Shown: positions 24,298 through 32,758 of the stretch, in pieces
How the letters are laid out: each line of letters opens with the position of its first letter
Numbering within the stretch: position 1 is the first letter of the stretch
NCBI GenBank assembly: GCA_041725955.1
Contig: JBGRQE010000035.1
Span: forward strand, 1-34,516
Source: JBGRPZ01 sp041725955
GTDB taxonomy: Bacteria; Bacteroidota; Bacteroidia; Bacteroidales; JBGRPZ01
Direction of reading: 5' to 3'
DNA length: 34,516 bases
The notes under the pieces: model-generated
Database searches by the model: none
Told to the model about the DNA's origin: nothing
The model's input: the letters and a program-made list of their open reading frames with translations, nothing else
Program-made: the position numbers and the translations under genes

Positions 24298-24738
24298 TTA
24301 GAATCTTTGATAAGTTTTCCCTACGATTTTCCATCCTTCGGGAAATTTATACAAAGAAAGGTAATCAGTATATAAATGTTTATCTTCTCTATTCAACTCA
24401 AGTTTTACAATTGCAGCATCACCTGTAATATCAATCATCTTATACGAACAAGTAATTTTGGAATTCATTTTAACATTGTTCTTCTTGGCCTTTTTTACAT
24501 AACCAATCCAAGTTTCTAGTGGTAGTTTATGTAAATCTTCACCTCTATGACTAAGCAGCTCGAATTCTTTATGAAATCCTTTCTTAATATCTTTTATTTT
24601 TCCTAAATTTTGAATTCCATCAATATAAGATGTCTGAATTACACTTTTAATATTTTCAATATCATTAGTATTGTTTTCCTGAGCATTAACAAACAAGCTT
24701 ACAGAACATAAACAAATTAGTAATATTAGTCTTTTCAT
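24298..24738 (-). CDS. Small secreted NTF2/lumazine-binding-like protein
   Basis: 146 residues from ATG 24736-24738; the frame opens further up, but a clean signal peptide (LILLICLCSVSLFVNAQ) begins at this Met. The mature protein has IENIKSVIQTSYIDG, a long helix, TWIGYVKKAKK and the paired strands KITCSYKMIDITGDAAIVKLEL and TDYLSLYKFPEGWKIVGKTYQRF, the pattern of Bacteroidetes NTF2-like/putative lumazine-binding proteins. They are exported and of unknown function. It is 120 bases upstream of the desulfurase gene on the same strand. Confidence 0.72.
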   Translation of the reverse strand: MKRLILLICLCSVSLFVNAQENNTNDIENIKSVIQTSYIDGIQNLGKIKDIKKGFHKEFELLSHRGEDLHKLPLETWIGYVKKAKKNNVKMNSKITCSYKMIDITGDAAIVKLELNREDKHLYTDYLSLYKFPEGWKIVGKTYQRF

Positions 24739-24885
24739 AAGTAGTAAATTTAGTTTCGCCTTTAATAGCAAAAAAAGCGTGCCACAATGTAAAGCGATTG
24801 AGTTACAAATAGTTTGCAAAATACACGAAAAACTAATTCATAGTAAACTGATTCAAAAGAGTACAACATTGTACAGAAACGAACA

Positions 24886-26061
24886 TTATTTATTGCAGGA
24901 TAGCAAAGCCTTTAAACTTACTAAATCTTCAACTAAGACCTTCCTAACCTCTAGATTCTTCTCGATATTAATTGCTGATTCAAAATCAGGAATTGCATCA
25001 GTTCTTTCTAAATTTAGTAAGGCATGAGATGCTGTAATTCTAACTTCAGGACTTGAATCTCTCAACATACCATTAAACCATTTCTTTGCCGACCAACAAC
25101 GCAATTCTGTAGCTTCTTTAATTGCATGAATTTTTTCTTCTTCCGAACCAAACAAAGAATTAAACAAATCATAATTTTTTGCACGCAACTTTCTATCGAA
25201 TAAAATCTCATGTGTATTTTTTTCTGGTGAGACAACATTTTTAGAATACGAAACCATGACATTTCTAGTAGCCCATCGTACCATTCGTGGAATCATCCAA
25301 CGCATTCCCGGGGTAGATTCAGGATGACCTACAAAAGTAACTACTTTACCTAAACCAGCATTTGATGCAGTAATAAAAGGCTTGTTATTTGTCATATTTG
25401 CAGGAGTACCTTCAATTAAATGTACATCAGAAAGCATAGTTCCTAAATCCATTGAGGAAATGGTAGAATCTTGAATTGGCTCCAAAACAGGCCCTTCATA
25501 ATAATTACAATAAGCAATAGAAAAAGTATCTAATTCTGGAAAGAAAGATTTCCCAATATCAGTAACAGAAAATTTAACAAGACCATTTCCTCTATGATCA
25601 TGTTCAATATCAATTGCTTTAAATCCTGATAAATTTAAAGATGGATATCCCTCTGTATTAGACAATATATATGAACCGGCACAAATTCCTAACACAGCTT
25701 TACCTTCTTTTCGAACATAATTCTGGATACGCTTCATCCCTAATACACCAAGACTATTGGTTTCGCTTTTACCACTACCACCAGGAAATAATATTAAATC
25801 ATACTCCTTCAACTTATCACTCATAATATCTGATGCTCCTATTACTTCGGGAAGTATTAGAGAATCAATTTTCAATGCCTCGACAGCATCAATTATACAA
25901 AACGGAGAATCACCATTACGGTCAAATACACCAACTTTTATATAAGTCAAATTCTTTTCAGATGGCACAGTTATTTCACCATCTCCTTTATCCATTTCAA
26001 AACAGCATGAGGACAAAAACAATATTGCAATACAAAAAAATAAACCGAACTTACTTTTCAT
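24886..26061 (-). CDS. Lipoprotein with a BPL_N glutamine-amidotransferase-like domain and C-terminal HEAT-like repeats
   Basis: 391 residues. The N-terminus ends in LSSC, a lipobox (Cys19). Residues about 40-270 form a class I GATase-like fold of the biotin-protein-ligase N-terminal type (BPL_N): KVGVFDRNGDSPFCIIDAVEAL, YDLILFPGGSGKSE, and the nucleophile-elbow GICAGSYILSN with Cys near 124. Later VTFVGHPESTPGMRWMIPRMVRWA closes the domain. Residues about 300-391 contain alpha-helical pairs with DSSPEVRITASHALLNL and KNLEVRKVLVEDLVSL, like HEAT repeats. There is no biotin ligase catalytic domain, so it does not charge biotin; a periplasmic or surface role is likely but unknown. It starts 2 bases after tcdA stops, so it is part of that operon. 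Confidence 0.8.
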   Translation of the reverse strand: MKSKFGLFFCIAILFLSSCCFEMDKGDGEITVPSEKNLTYIKVGVFDRNGDSPFCIIDAVEALKIDSLILPEVIGASDIMSDKLKEYDLILFPGGSGKSETNSLGVLGMKRIQNYVRKEGKAVLGICAGSYILSNTEGYPSLNLSGFKAIDIEHDHRGNGLVKFSVTDIGKSFFPELDTFSIAYCNYYEGPVLEPIQDSTISSMDLGTMLSDVHLIEGTPANMTNNKPFITASNAGLGKVVTFVGHPESTPGMRWMIPRMVRWATRNVMVSYSKNVVSPEKNTHEILFDRKLRAKNYDLFNSLFGSEEEKIHAIKEATELRCWSAKKWFNGMLRDSSPEVRITASHALLNLERTDAIPDFESAINIEKNLEVRKVLVEDLVSLKALLSCNK

Positions 26062-26063
26062 AG

Positions 26064-26798
26064 TTAATTATTTTCGACTAAAAGACCAAGATCACGAACT
26101 ACAACAGAAGCTAAATGACAACCAAAAACAGGAGGCATATAAGAAAGAGTGCCTACTACAGATAATTTATTTTGCTCTCCTTCTTCAAGAAAAAAACATT
26201 TTTTCTCCATTCGTTCAGGAGAATAAACAACCTTAAACCCTTTTCTAATTCCCAAACGATGCAAACGTTTACGAACATAAAAAGCTAATTTACAATTATA
26301 AGATTTCGAGATATCAGCAATTGTAACCTGCATCGGGTCAGCTTTAGCACCAGCTCCCATAGAACTCACTACTCTTAACCCTTTTTGGTAAGCATGATAT
26401 AAAAGAAAAACTTTAGGTGCAAGAGTATCAATTGCATCTACAACATAATCGTAAGAATATCTATCTAATAGTTTAGAAATTTCATCACCTCTTATAAACT
26501 CTTCTATAACATTTAGTTTAACATTCGGATTAATACTTAATAATCGGGATTCCATTAATCGGGCTTTACTCTTCCCAACAGTTTGATGAGTGGCAGGTAA
26601 TTGCCTATTTATATTACTTAAATTAACTACATCCGCATCGACTATAGTCATTTCACCAACACCTGCACGACAAATTAATTCAGCTGCATACGCACCAACA
26701 CCTCCTAAACCAACAACAAGAACATGAGCTTTATCTAAAGAATTAACACCTTCTTTACCTAAAACCAACTCAGTTCTCTCTCTCCAATCTTCCATCAA
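26064..26798 (-). CDS. tcdA: tRNA threonylcarbamoyladenosine dehydratase (TcdA/CsdL)
   Basis: 244 residues; slightly shorter than E. coli TcdA. A ThiF/MoeB-type E1 fold: LVVGLGGVGAYAAELICRAGVG (26-47; nucleotide loop GLGGVG), IVDADVVNLSNINRQ (52-66) and KVFLLYHAYQKGLRVVSSMGAGAKADP. It uses ATP to cyclise t6A at A37 of ANN-decoding tRNAs to ct6A. E. coli TcdA works with the CsdA/CsdE sulfur relay, so the desulfurase about 2 kb downstream is a possible link, though not in the same tight run. Its start overlaps the tatD end by 29 bases, a sign of coupled translation. Confidence 0.92.
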   Translation of the reverse strand: MMEDWRERTELVLGKEGVNSLDKAHVLVVGLGGVGAYAAELICRAGVGEMTIVDADVVNLSNINRQLPATHQTVGKSKARLMESRLLSINPNVKLNVIEEFIRGDEISKLLDRYSYDYVVDAIDTLAPKVFLLYHAYQKGLRVVSSMGAGAKADPMQVTIADISKSYNCKLAFYVRKRLHRLGIRKGFKVVYSPERMEKKCFFLEEGEQNKLSVVGTLSYMPPVFGCHLASVVVRDLGLLVENN

Positions 26799-27486
26799 TA
26801 CTTAGTTTATTTTTAAAAACATGAATGAAATTCTTAAAAATCTGCTCTTTTAAATCATCAATTCTTATTTTCCTCAAACGTGCAAATTGACTATAAATTT
26901 CACAAATATCAACCCGCCTTTTCGTCAAATTATCAGTTTCCAAGAAAACTTTATTCAAGGGAACTTTTTGAATAACATCAATGATTTTTGCAGTTTTTCT
27001 AAAAATTGCAGGGCCAAAACTAATAAAAAAACCCTTTTCAATAAGCTGATTTAACATAATGGAATTAGAAGAAAAACCATGAATAATCCAAGGTTGCTTA
27101 GCTTTACTGTTTAACCGAATACGTATTAAATCAGAATACGATTTGACCGAATGAATGATTATAGGAACAGATAAAATTTCGGATAACTTTATTTGTTCAA
27201 CAAAAACCTGCTCTTGTAGACTTCTTGATATTGATTTACGTGACCAATCTAATCCGCACTCACCAAGAGCAATTACATTTTCGTTTTCCAAATATTGTTT
27301 TAAAGAATTAATTGCTAAACAACTATCTTCAGTTATAAACCATGGGTGTATTCCAATAGAAAAAAAACCTGATGCCGGTACCTCTAAACGAGGTTCCAAC
27401 ATCAGGTTTTCTATTTCAACTACCTTGATATTCTTTGTAGAATGATGACAATGTAGATCGATAAAATATTTATCAGATAAAATCAT
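26770..27486 (-). CDS. TatD-family metal-dependent hydrolase
   Basis: 238 residues. Metal-binding TatD motifs are present: DLHCHH (H12, H14), GIHPW, ALGECGLDW with the bridging Glu, IIHSVKS with a His, IIHGFSSN and LETDN with Asp. The family includes deoxyribonucleases (TatD, YcfH, YabD), and many Bacteroidetes members of about 220-240 residues have unknown substrates. The HxR variant is HSV here, so a strict DNase assignment is not safe. It is 12 bases after oxyR and overlaps tcdA by 29 bases, so oxyR-tatD-tcdA-BPL_N is one likely operon. Confidence 0.83.
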   Translation of the reverse strand: MILSDKYFIDLHCHHSTKNIKVVEIENLMLEPRLEVPASGFFSIGIHPWFITEDSCLAINSLKQYLENENVIALGECGLDWSRKSISRSLQEQVFVEQIKLSEILSVPIIIHSVKSYSDLIRIRLNSKAKQPWIIHGFSSNSIMLNQLIEKGFFISFGPAIFRKTAKIIDVIQKVPLNKVFLETDNLTKRRVDICEIYSQFARLRKIRIDDLKEQIFKNFIHVFKNKLSIDGRLEREN

Positions 27487-27498
27487 ATCTAAAAGGAA

Positions 27499-28476
27499 CT
27501 ATCTCCATTCAACAACAGATCCTCGACTTTTATCTAATAATTTTTCAGGTACATTATCAACAATTTCGCTTTTTAGAAGTTCCAACAAACGAGTTTTGGC
27601 AAAACTTCTTGTGTAAATCAAACTAACTTCACGTAAAGGAACAAAGTTTGAAAAATGTTTGGTTCTTTCGTATTGATCGTCAGTCATATCAATTGTAGCC
27701 AATTCTGGAATTAGGGTAAACCCTCCTTCTAAGTCAATGATCTTCATCAAAGTCTCTAAAGAACCACCTTCAAATTCAAATGGCAATTCCTGCTCGTCTG
27801 AGTCAGACATTTTACATAAATTAACTACCTGATGTCTAAAACAATGCGCATCATTTAAAAGCCAAATTTCTGGTTTTGCGATATCAGTTAATTGAATATT
27901 TTCTCTTAATCTTAAAGGATGATCTTTATTAGTATAAATCAACATTTGTTCATAAAACAAAGCTTCTTCAACTATACCAGGTTCCTTTAATGGAGAAACT
28001 ACGATTGCTGCATCAATTTCATCCTTACGAAGAGCACGAATTACTTCTTCGGTAATCATTTCCTTTACATGCAATGATATACCCGGATATTTTTTCTTGT
28101 ATTTACCTGCAAATAAAGGCAATAAATAAGGAGCAAGTGTAGGTATTATACCAATCTTTAGATCTCCGCCAATGACACCCTGAAAATCATTGACCATTTC
28201 GTCGATCTTTCTTGCTTCTTTTAAAACAACTCTTGCTTGTTCGATAACTTTTATTCCAATATCAGTTGGAATAACAGGCTGCTTGGACCTATCGAAAAGT
28301 GTAACACCCAAATCTTCTTCCATCTTTTTAAGCTGCATGCTCAAAGTTGGCTGGGTAACAAAACACTTTTCAGCAGCTGTTGCAAAATGCCGATAAGTAT
28401 CCACTGCGACTAGATACTCTAGCTGAGTCAAACTAAATACAATGGAATTTCTCTTGTCTTTCATAGGTTTTTTCAA
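27499..28476 (-). CDS. oxyR: Hydrogen-peroxide-sensing LysR-type regulator OxyR
   Basis: 325 residues. The N-terminal winged helix-turn-helix is FSLTQLEYLVAV...TAAEKCFVTQPTLSMQLKKME; the effector domain has GDLKIGIIPTLAPYLLP. The redox pair is present: C212 in NDAHCFRHQVVNLC and C221, nine apart exactly as C199 and C208 in E. coli OxyR. Oxidation of this pair switches transcription of dps, catalase and peroxidase genes in Bacteroidetes. dps is divergent immediately upstream, strong support. Translation could start at Met1 (28476) or Met5 (28464). Confidence 0.94.
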   Translation of the reverse strand: MKKPMKDKRNSIVFSLTQLEYLVAVDTYRHFATAAEKCFVTQPTLSMQLKKMEEDLGVTLFDRSKQPVIPTDIGIKVIEQARVVLKEARKIDEMVNDFQGVIGGDLKIGIIPTLAPYLLPLFAGKYKKKYPGISLHVKEMITEEVIRALRKDEIDAAIVVSPLKEPGIVEEALFYEQMLIYTNKDHPLRLRENIQLTDIAKPEIWLLNDAHCFRHQVVNLCKMSDSDEQELPFEFEGGSLETLMKIIDLEGGFTLIPELATIDMTDDQYERTKHFSNFVPLREVSLIYTRSFAKTRLLELLKSEIVDNVPEKLLDKSRGSVVEWR

Positions 28477-28743
28477 ATGAGGTTATAATAAAATGAGATT
28501 GGACTGTAATTGATTAGACTGTATTTTTGTAACCAAAGAATGGTTTTCTAAAAAAGAAAAACCGCTGGCTAAAAAAAAGCCTTGAATCAAAAAAAGAAAG
28601 GAGTAAAAAGAGCTCGGAGTGCTAAATAAACCAAACGCACTTTCAAATGTTAAAGAAGATATTGCTTTATCAATACTCATATTCCGATACTCTTTTCTTT
28701 ATATTATTTTGTTATTGTAAAACTCTTAAATCAGAAACTTATT
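28477..28743. promoter_or_regulatory. oxyR-dps divergent control region
   Basis: 267 bases between divergent genes. It should hold the OxyR operators and both promoters, but I could not pin a convincing TAnnTTTG box. A 65-codon minus-strand frame (28483-28680, ending 7 bases before oxyR) lies in it; its reality is doubtful. Confidence 0.5.
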
Positions 28744-29220
28744 ATGAATAAATTAAATCATATTGGTCTAGAAGAACAATCCGCAAATAGACTCTCAAAA
28801 GAGTTAAATGACTTACTTGCTAATTACCAGATATTTTACATGAATACCCGTGGTTTTCATTGGAATATAAAGGGAGAAAAATTTTTTGAATTGCACCTCA
28901 AATTCGAAGAATTGTATGATGACCTTCAATTAAAAATCGACGAAATCGCAGAGAGAATACTAACTTTAGGCTCCGTTCCTTTACATAGCTTTAGCGATTA
29001 TATTGAAGTGTCAACAATAACTCCTGAAAAAGACATTTCTGAAGGACATATAGCAGCACAAAGCATTTTAAAAGCTTTTCAAACATTAATAATCAAACAA
29101 AGAAGCTTACTTCAGTTGTCCGATGAAGTTAATGATGAAGGCACTAATGCTTTAATGAGCGACTATATTCGTGAACAAGAAAAACTTATCTGGATGTATT
29201 CTTCATTTTTAAATGCATAG
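28744..29220 (+). CDS. dps: Dps ferritin-like DNA-protection protein
   Basis: 158 residues. The ferroxidase site ligands line up with E. coli Dps: H39 in GFHWNIKG, H51 in FELHLKFEE, then E55, D66 and E70 on the next helix; the 12-residue spacing of the two histidines is diagnostic. Dps forms a 12-mer that oxidises Fe(II) with H2O2, storing iron and stopping Fenton chemistry. It is divergent from oxyR, the regulator that induces it in Bacteroidetes, and is followed by its own terminator. Confidence 0.95.
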   Translation: MNKLNHIGLEEQSANRLSKELNDLLANYQIFYMNTRGFHWNIKGEKFFELHLKFEELYDDLQLKIDEIAERILTLGSVPLHSFSDYIEVSTITPEKDISEGHIAAQSILKAFQTLIIKQRSLLQLSDEVNDEGTNALMSDYIREQEKLIWMYSSFLNA

Positions 29221-29242
29221 AATATGTCATCCTTTTTTTTTG

Positions 29243-29271
29243 GGAGGTATCATTAAATACCTCCTTTTTTT
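29243..29271 (+). terminator. Terminator of dps
   Basis: GGAGGTAT (29243-29250) pairs perfectly with ATACCTCC (29257-29264) around CATTAA, followed by seven T. Confidence 0.9.
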
Positions 29272-29378
29272 GTTTATATATCTAGTCTACTGTTTCCTTT
29301 TTTTTCCCTTTTAATATTCTAAGTTTAGCAATGCTAATATATAATATTTCTAAAATAAAAAGAAATATTCTTCAATAT

Positions 29379-31490
29379 TTATAACTTTTTCCAAATAGAA
29401 ACTTGTGAGTTTATATATTGAGCCTTCCTCTGACTTTCTTTAAGAAGAAAACCAAAATCATTAGGCTCTTTAACCAGCTCAAATTTACCTTCAAACTCTT
29501 GCTTTAAACCACTAAAAGACAGTACGTTTTCTCCGTCCTTTCTATATCCCCCAAGCCAATTTTCTCGAGGTGTAAATTCTTCCAACCAAGTATAAGGAGA
29601 AGAAATAATAAAATACCCTCCTTTATTTATTCGATCATATATATGTTTTAAAAAGCAGCTTGGATCTCTTAAACGATCTATAATATTCATTGCAAAAACT
29701 ATATCATAGTTCTTAAATCTATGCTTTAAGTTGTGAGCATCACCTTGATAAAAAGAAACTCTTGACGGCTGAAACTCTTTATCTAATTGATCTAGGTAAA
29801 TTCTTTTCAAATTTAACAAATCGCCTTCAATAGGCAAATAATATTGCATAAATCCTTTTTCCAAAAAACGTTGTGCTATTTGAATAAATCTTGCTGAATA
29901 GTCTATTCCTTCAACACAATCAAAAACTTTTGATAACTCAAGACTTAATCTTCCTACAGAACAACCAATATCCAATGCTCGATTGAACTTAAAAGAATTA
30001 TCAGATTTAATTGCTTCTAACACATAACTAAAAACGTTTTTTGAGAAATTACCCAAACATAAATCGTTGGAACCATAATGTGATTCGCAATATTGTGATA
30101 CAATTTTGTCTGTTTCATAAACATCTACAGACTGTTCAATTATATTTTCAGATTGTACATATCTAAAACCACAATGTTGGTAAAAATGACGTCTGAAGGC
30201 ATAACGACTTGATTTTAACATTTCATTCCCTGTCGAAATAAAAGATCCTCCTTTCATTAAATTATGAAGCCCATCAAATGTAGGTAAAGAAAAATCATCA
30301 TAATATGGATGTACTTCAAAACCTTTAAATCCAAAAATAAATGATTCTGTCCATTGCCATACATTTCCATATAAGTCATATATATCTTTAAATAGAAATT
30401 TATTTATCGGACAAGCAGAAGCTCCATAGCGCAAATTAATATTGGCATCTATCCCAAAAAACACATTCTCTTTATCCATTTCTTCACGCATTCGGCAGTA
30501 TTCTTCCTCAAAAGGCAAACGATACTTTTCTCCTGTTACTTGCGACTTCCAATTACAAAAAGCTTTTGCTTCATGAAAATTAACCTCAACTGGCCAACTC
30601 CAAGGTAAATCTATTTCTTCTACCAGAGTACGTAAATAAAATCCATCTCTATTTTTACGCCAAAATAATGGCATTTCAGCTTTTTTATATTCTTTCCAAT
30701 CCCAACCCTCTTTTGACCAAAATTTAGGATTCCTATACCCAAATGAGTCAACAAACTCTTTAAACTCAAAATTAGACACTAAATATTTTGATGTTTTAAA
30801 TGAAGATACAAACGTAGATTTCTCACCAAGCTCATTATCCCAGAAATAAAAAGGATAGTTATTTTTATTTACACCTTGCTTTACCTTTCCTTTCTTTATG
30901 TAGATAAGCTCATTCGCAGGAACGGTTTTCTCGTCCTCAGAAATTATCCAATTAGAACTTGTTTTTACAAATTCCAGAGGTAATTGTCGAATTAATACAG
31001 ATGAAGTTTCAATATGAATACGCTGATGTTCAATTCCCATCAATACAGCCCATAAAGGATTACCCCATTTAATCGAGTCGTAAATAGGAACTTCGCAAAT
31101 AATCTTCTTTACAATTTCATAAACTTTTTTCCTGTAATTTATTACATCATTTAAGCTGGGCCAATCATAATTATCCTGATTTAAATCATCCCAAGACATT
31201 TCATCCACACCCACAGCAAACATGCTTTCAAATTCCGAATTAACATGTTTATCAAGCAATTTCGCATTTAAAAGTTTGTTTACATAAAAACATGCTGTAT
31301 GTCCGAAATAAAATATCAAAGGATGACGCAAAGAATCAGCACTTTTATAAAATGACTGTTCGCCACTCAACAAATCCATATAAAGTGAATCGTCAAGTAA
31401 ATAAGTATTTTCAAAATAATTCAAAAGAGCTTTTCTCAATAGTTTAGAGTCATTTTCTAACTTTAGAGGTATTTCTGAATGTATATTCAT
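29379..31490 (-). CDS. ovoA: 5-histidylcysteine sulfoxide synthase / mercaptohistidine methyltransferase OvoA (ovothiol biosynthesis)
   Basis: 703 residues from ATG 31490; the frame opens at a TTG (31505) but the ATG fits better. Three parts: a DinB-like iron-binding domain (about 15-175) with H64 and the HX3HXE motif H155-H159-E161 (EHQRIHIE); a sulfatase-modifying-factor-like domain (about 185-445) with the typical IYDLYGNVWQWTES and RHFYQHCGFRY; and a C-terminal SAM methyltransferase (about 500-640) with ALDIGCSVGRL. This is the full OvoA architecture: Fe(II) and O2 couple histidine and cysteine to 5-histidylcysteine sulfoxide, and the methylase later makes ovothiol A. The lyase OvoB is not visible nearby. 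EgtB lacks this methyltransferase domain, so ergothioneine synthesis is less likely. It sits 160 bases beyond dps, facing it; a redox-buffer role next to OxyR and Dps makes sense. Confidence 0.93.
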   Translation of the reverse strand: MNIHSEIPLKLENDSKLLRKALLNYFENTYLLDDSLYMDLLSGEQSFYKSADSLRHPLIFYFGHTACFYVNKLLNAKLLDKHVNSEFESMFAVGVDEMSWDDLNQDNYDWPSLNDVINYRKKVYEIVKKIICEVPIYDSIKWGNPLWAVLMGIEHQRIHIETSSVLIRQLPLEFVKTSSNWIISEDEKTVPANELIYIKKGKVKQGVNKNNYPFYFWDNELGEKSTFVSSFKTSKYLVSNFEFKEFVDSFGYRNPKFWSKEGWDWKEYKKAEMPLFWRKNRDGFYLRTLVEEIDLPWSWPVEVNFHEAKAFCNWKSQVTGEKYRLPFEEEYCRMREEMDKENVFFGIDANINLRYGASACPINKFLFKDIYDLYGNVWQWTESFIFGFKGFEVHPYYDDFSLPTFDGLHNLMKGGSFISTGNEMLKSSRYAFRRHFYQHCGFRYVQSENIIEQSVDVYETDKIVSQYCESHYGSNDLCLGNFSKNVFSYVLEAIKSDNSFKFNRALDIGCSVGRLSLELSKVFDCVEGIDYSARFIQIAQRFLEKGFMQYYLPIEGDLLNLKRIYLDQLDKEFQPSRVSFYQGDAHNLKHRFKNYDIVFAMNIIDRLRDPSCFLKHIYDRINKGGYFIISSPYTWLEEFTPRENWLGGYRKDGENVLSFSGLKQEFEGKFELVKEPNDFGFLLKESQRKAQYINSQVSIWKKL

Positions 31491-31611
31491 GGCAGGAGGT
31501 ATCAAAATTTAATCTATTTTAAACTTTCGTCACTTAAAAATACAGAAAACAAGCTATTAATTCAAAAGCACTTAATAAAACTTTATTAATTATATTCTTT
31601 TTATTTATTAC

Positions 31612-32514
31612 TTATTTACCAAATGCCTTCTGATATGAGGATGTTGTTCCTGGATACTGAACGGTCATACCTGCCATTTTTACGGCAAACTTTACTGCTG
31701 TTTGCAAATCACAACCACGAGACAATGCTGTACATAGAGCACCTGAAAAACAATCACCAGCCCCAGTAGTATCAACTACATTCGTTTTTTGTGACGAAAA
31801 CTCATAACAATTTCCTTTATCATATAACAAAGCTCCTTTATCGCCCAAAGTGAGAACTATAGCAACATCTTTTTGTGGAAAACCTTTTTTTTGTAAAAAA
31901 CTTATTGCAGTTTCACTCTTCTCTGTTTTAATATTATATACTTCAAATAAAGACATCAATTCTGTTTCATTAACAATAAAGACATCCACTAATTCTTTTA
32001 ATAAAGGATCAATTTGCAAACTAGGACTGGGATTAAGAACTGTTTTTGCGCCCTGAGATTTTGCCTTACTAAAAAACCTGATAATTAAATGCTGTGGTAC
32101 TTCAAACACAGAACTTGCAATATCTCCCAGATTAAAAAATATTTTATCAAAAGAAACTTCTTTAGAATAATTTGCACCACTATTTACAATTATACTATTT
32201 TCTCCAGTTTCCTTTTCAACAAAGATATAAGCAGTACCAGTATATAGATCTTTTGTTTTGTTTAAAATGTGCGTGATGTTATTATTCTTAAAAAAAACTT
32301 GCAATGCAAAACCAGCATCATCATCTCCTATGGTTCCAATAAAACAATGTTTGGCTCCTAACAAAGAGCAAGCAAATAATTGATTTAGACCTTTACCTCC
32401 AAAATCAATACCTGTAATATTAGAAAAAACAGTTTCTCCTTTATTAGGAAACCTCAATAACTCGAAATAATAATCACGATTCAAACTACCAAAAACTACA
32501 ACTTTTTTATTCAT
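31612..32514 (-). CDS. PfkB-family sugar kinase, ribokinase-like
   Basis: 300 residues, ribokinase length. The N-terminal signature has VFGSLNRDYYFELLRFPNKGET and FGGKGLNQLFACSLLGA (GG at 39-40, substrate-binding GKGLN). The C-terminal signature VVDTTGAGDCFSGAL (247-260) contains the anion hole GAGD and catalytic base D254. Likely phosphorylates ribose or a similar sugar with ATP; nucleoside or other substrates are possible. rhaT-like transporter gene lies upstream on the same strand, but terminator-like hairpins and a plus-strand transcription unit lie between (32515-32756), so they may not be co-transcribed. The region upstream of the start is long and holds the opposing promoter. Confidence 0.85.
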   Translation of the reverse strand: MNKKVVVFGSLNRDYYFELLRFPNKGETVFSNITGIDFGGKGLNQLFACSLLGAKHCFIGTIGDDDAGFALQVFFKNNNITHILNKTKDLYTGTAYIFVEKETGENSIIVNSGANYSKEVSFDKIFFNLGDIASSVFEVPQHLIIRFFSKAKSQGAKTVLNPSPSLQIDPLLKELVDVFIVNETELMSLFEVYNIKTEKSETAISFLQKKGFPQKDVAIVLTLGDKGALLYDKGNCYEFSSQKTNVVDTTGAGDCFSGALCTALSRGCDLQTAVKFAVKMAGMTVQYPGTTSSYQKAFGK

Positions 32515-32588
32515 AACTTTTCATCTAGTCACAGTAAGTATTTACACCAATGATATTAAAACCGATTAAAAAAAGGGTAAAAATAGTG

Positions 32589-32620
32589 TTGACCTTTATG
32601 GGTAATCTGTCATATATTTG
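32589..32620 (+). promoter_or_regulatory. Canonical Bacteroidetes promoter with no gene behind it
   Basis: TTG (32589-32591), 21 bases, TATATTTG (32613-32620). This is the best promoter match in the window. It points toward increasing coordinates, where only a minus-strand gene lies. Confidence 0.75.
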
Positions 32621-32626
32621 CATCAG

Positions 32627-32758
32627 AGACACGGTAAACCGGTTTCAAAAATTTTAGGTTAGGTTTTAGAGTTTTTTAGTTAGGTTTTTAGGGTTTAAAA
32701 CTGAGTTCCTCAAACTCAGAAAGAAAAAAATAGAGGCCGTCCTCCGGTCTCTTTTTTT
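32627..32758 (+). ncRNA. Candidate small RNA, about 130 nt
   Basis: Starting about 7 bases after TATATTTG, the stretch has no ATG and stops in all frames. It contains two related stretches, GTTAGGTTTTAGAGTTTTTT and GTTAGGTTTTTAGGGTTT. Two hairpins follow: CTGAGTT/AACTCAG (32701-32719) and GAGGCCG/CGGTCTC (32733-32751), the last followed by seven T, a typical intrinsic terminator. No known RNA family was recognised. It could instead be an antisense RNA to the rhaT-like mRNA 3' end or act on the adjacent kinase promoter. Confidence 0.55.
32725..32751 (-). terminator. Terminator of the rhaT-like gene
   Basis: The GAGGCCG/CGGTCTC hairpin (32733-32751), read on the minus strand, is followed by T-rich sequence (complement of AAGAAAAAAATA, 32720-32732). 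It is also the plus-strand terminator of the small RNA candidate. Confidence 0.7.

Noticed and set aside
28483..28680. A 65-codon minus-strand frame ending 7 bases before oxyR
   Set aside because: Serine/phenylalanine-rich with no family resemblance, and it would fill the oxyR-dps control region. Possible leader, but not supported enough to call.
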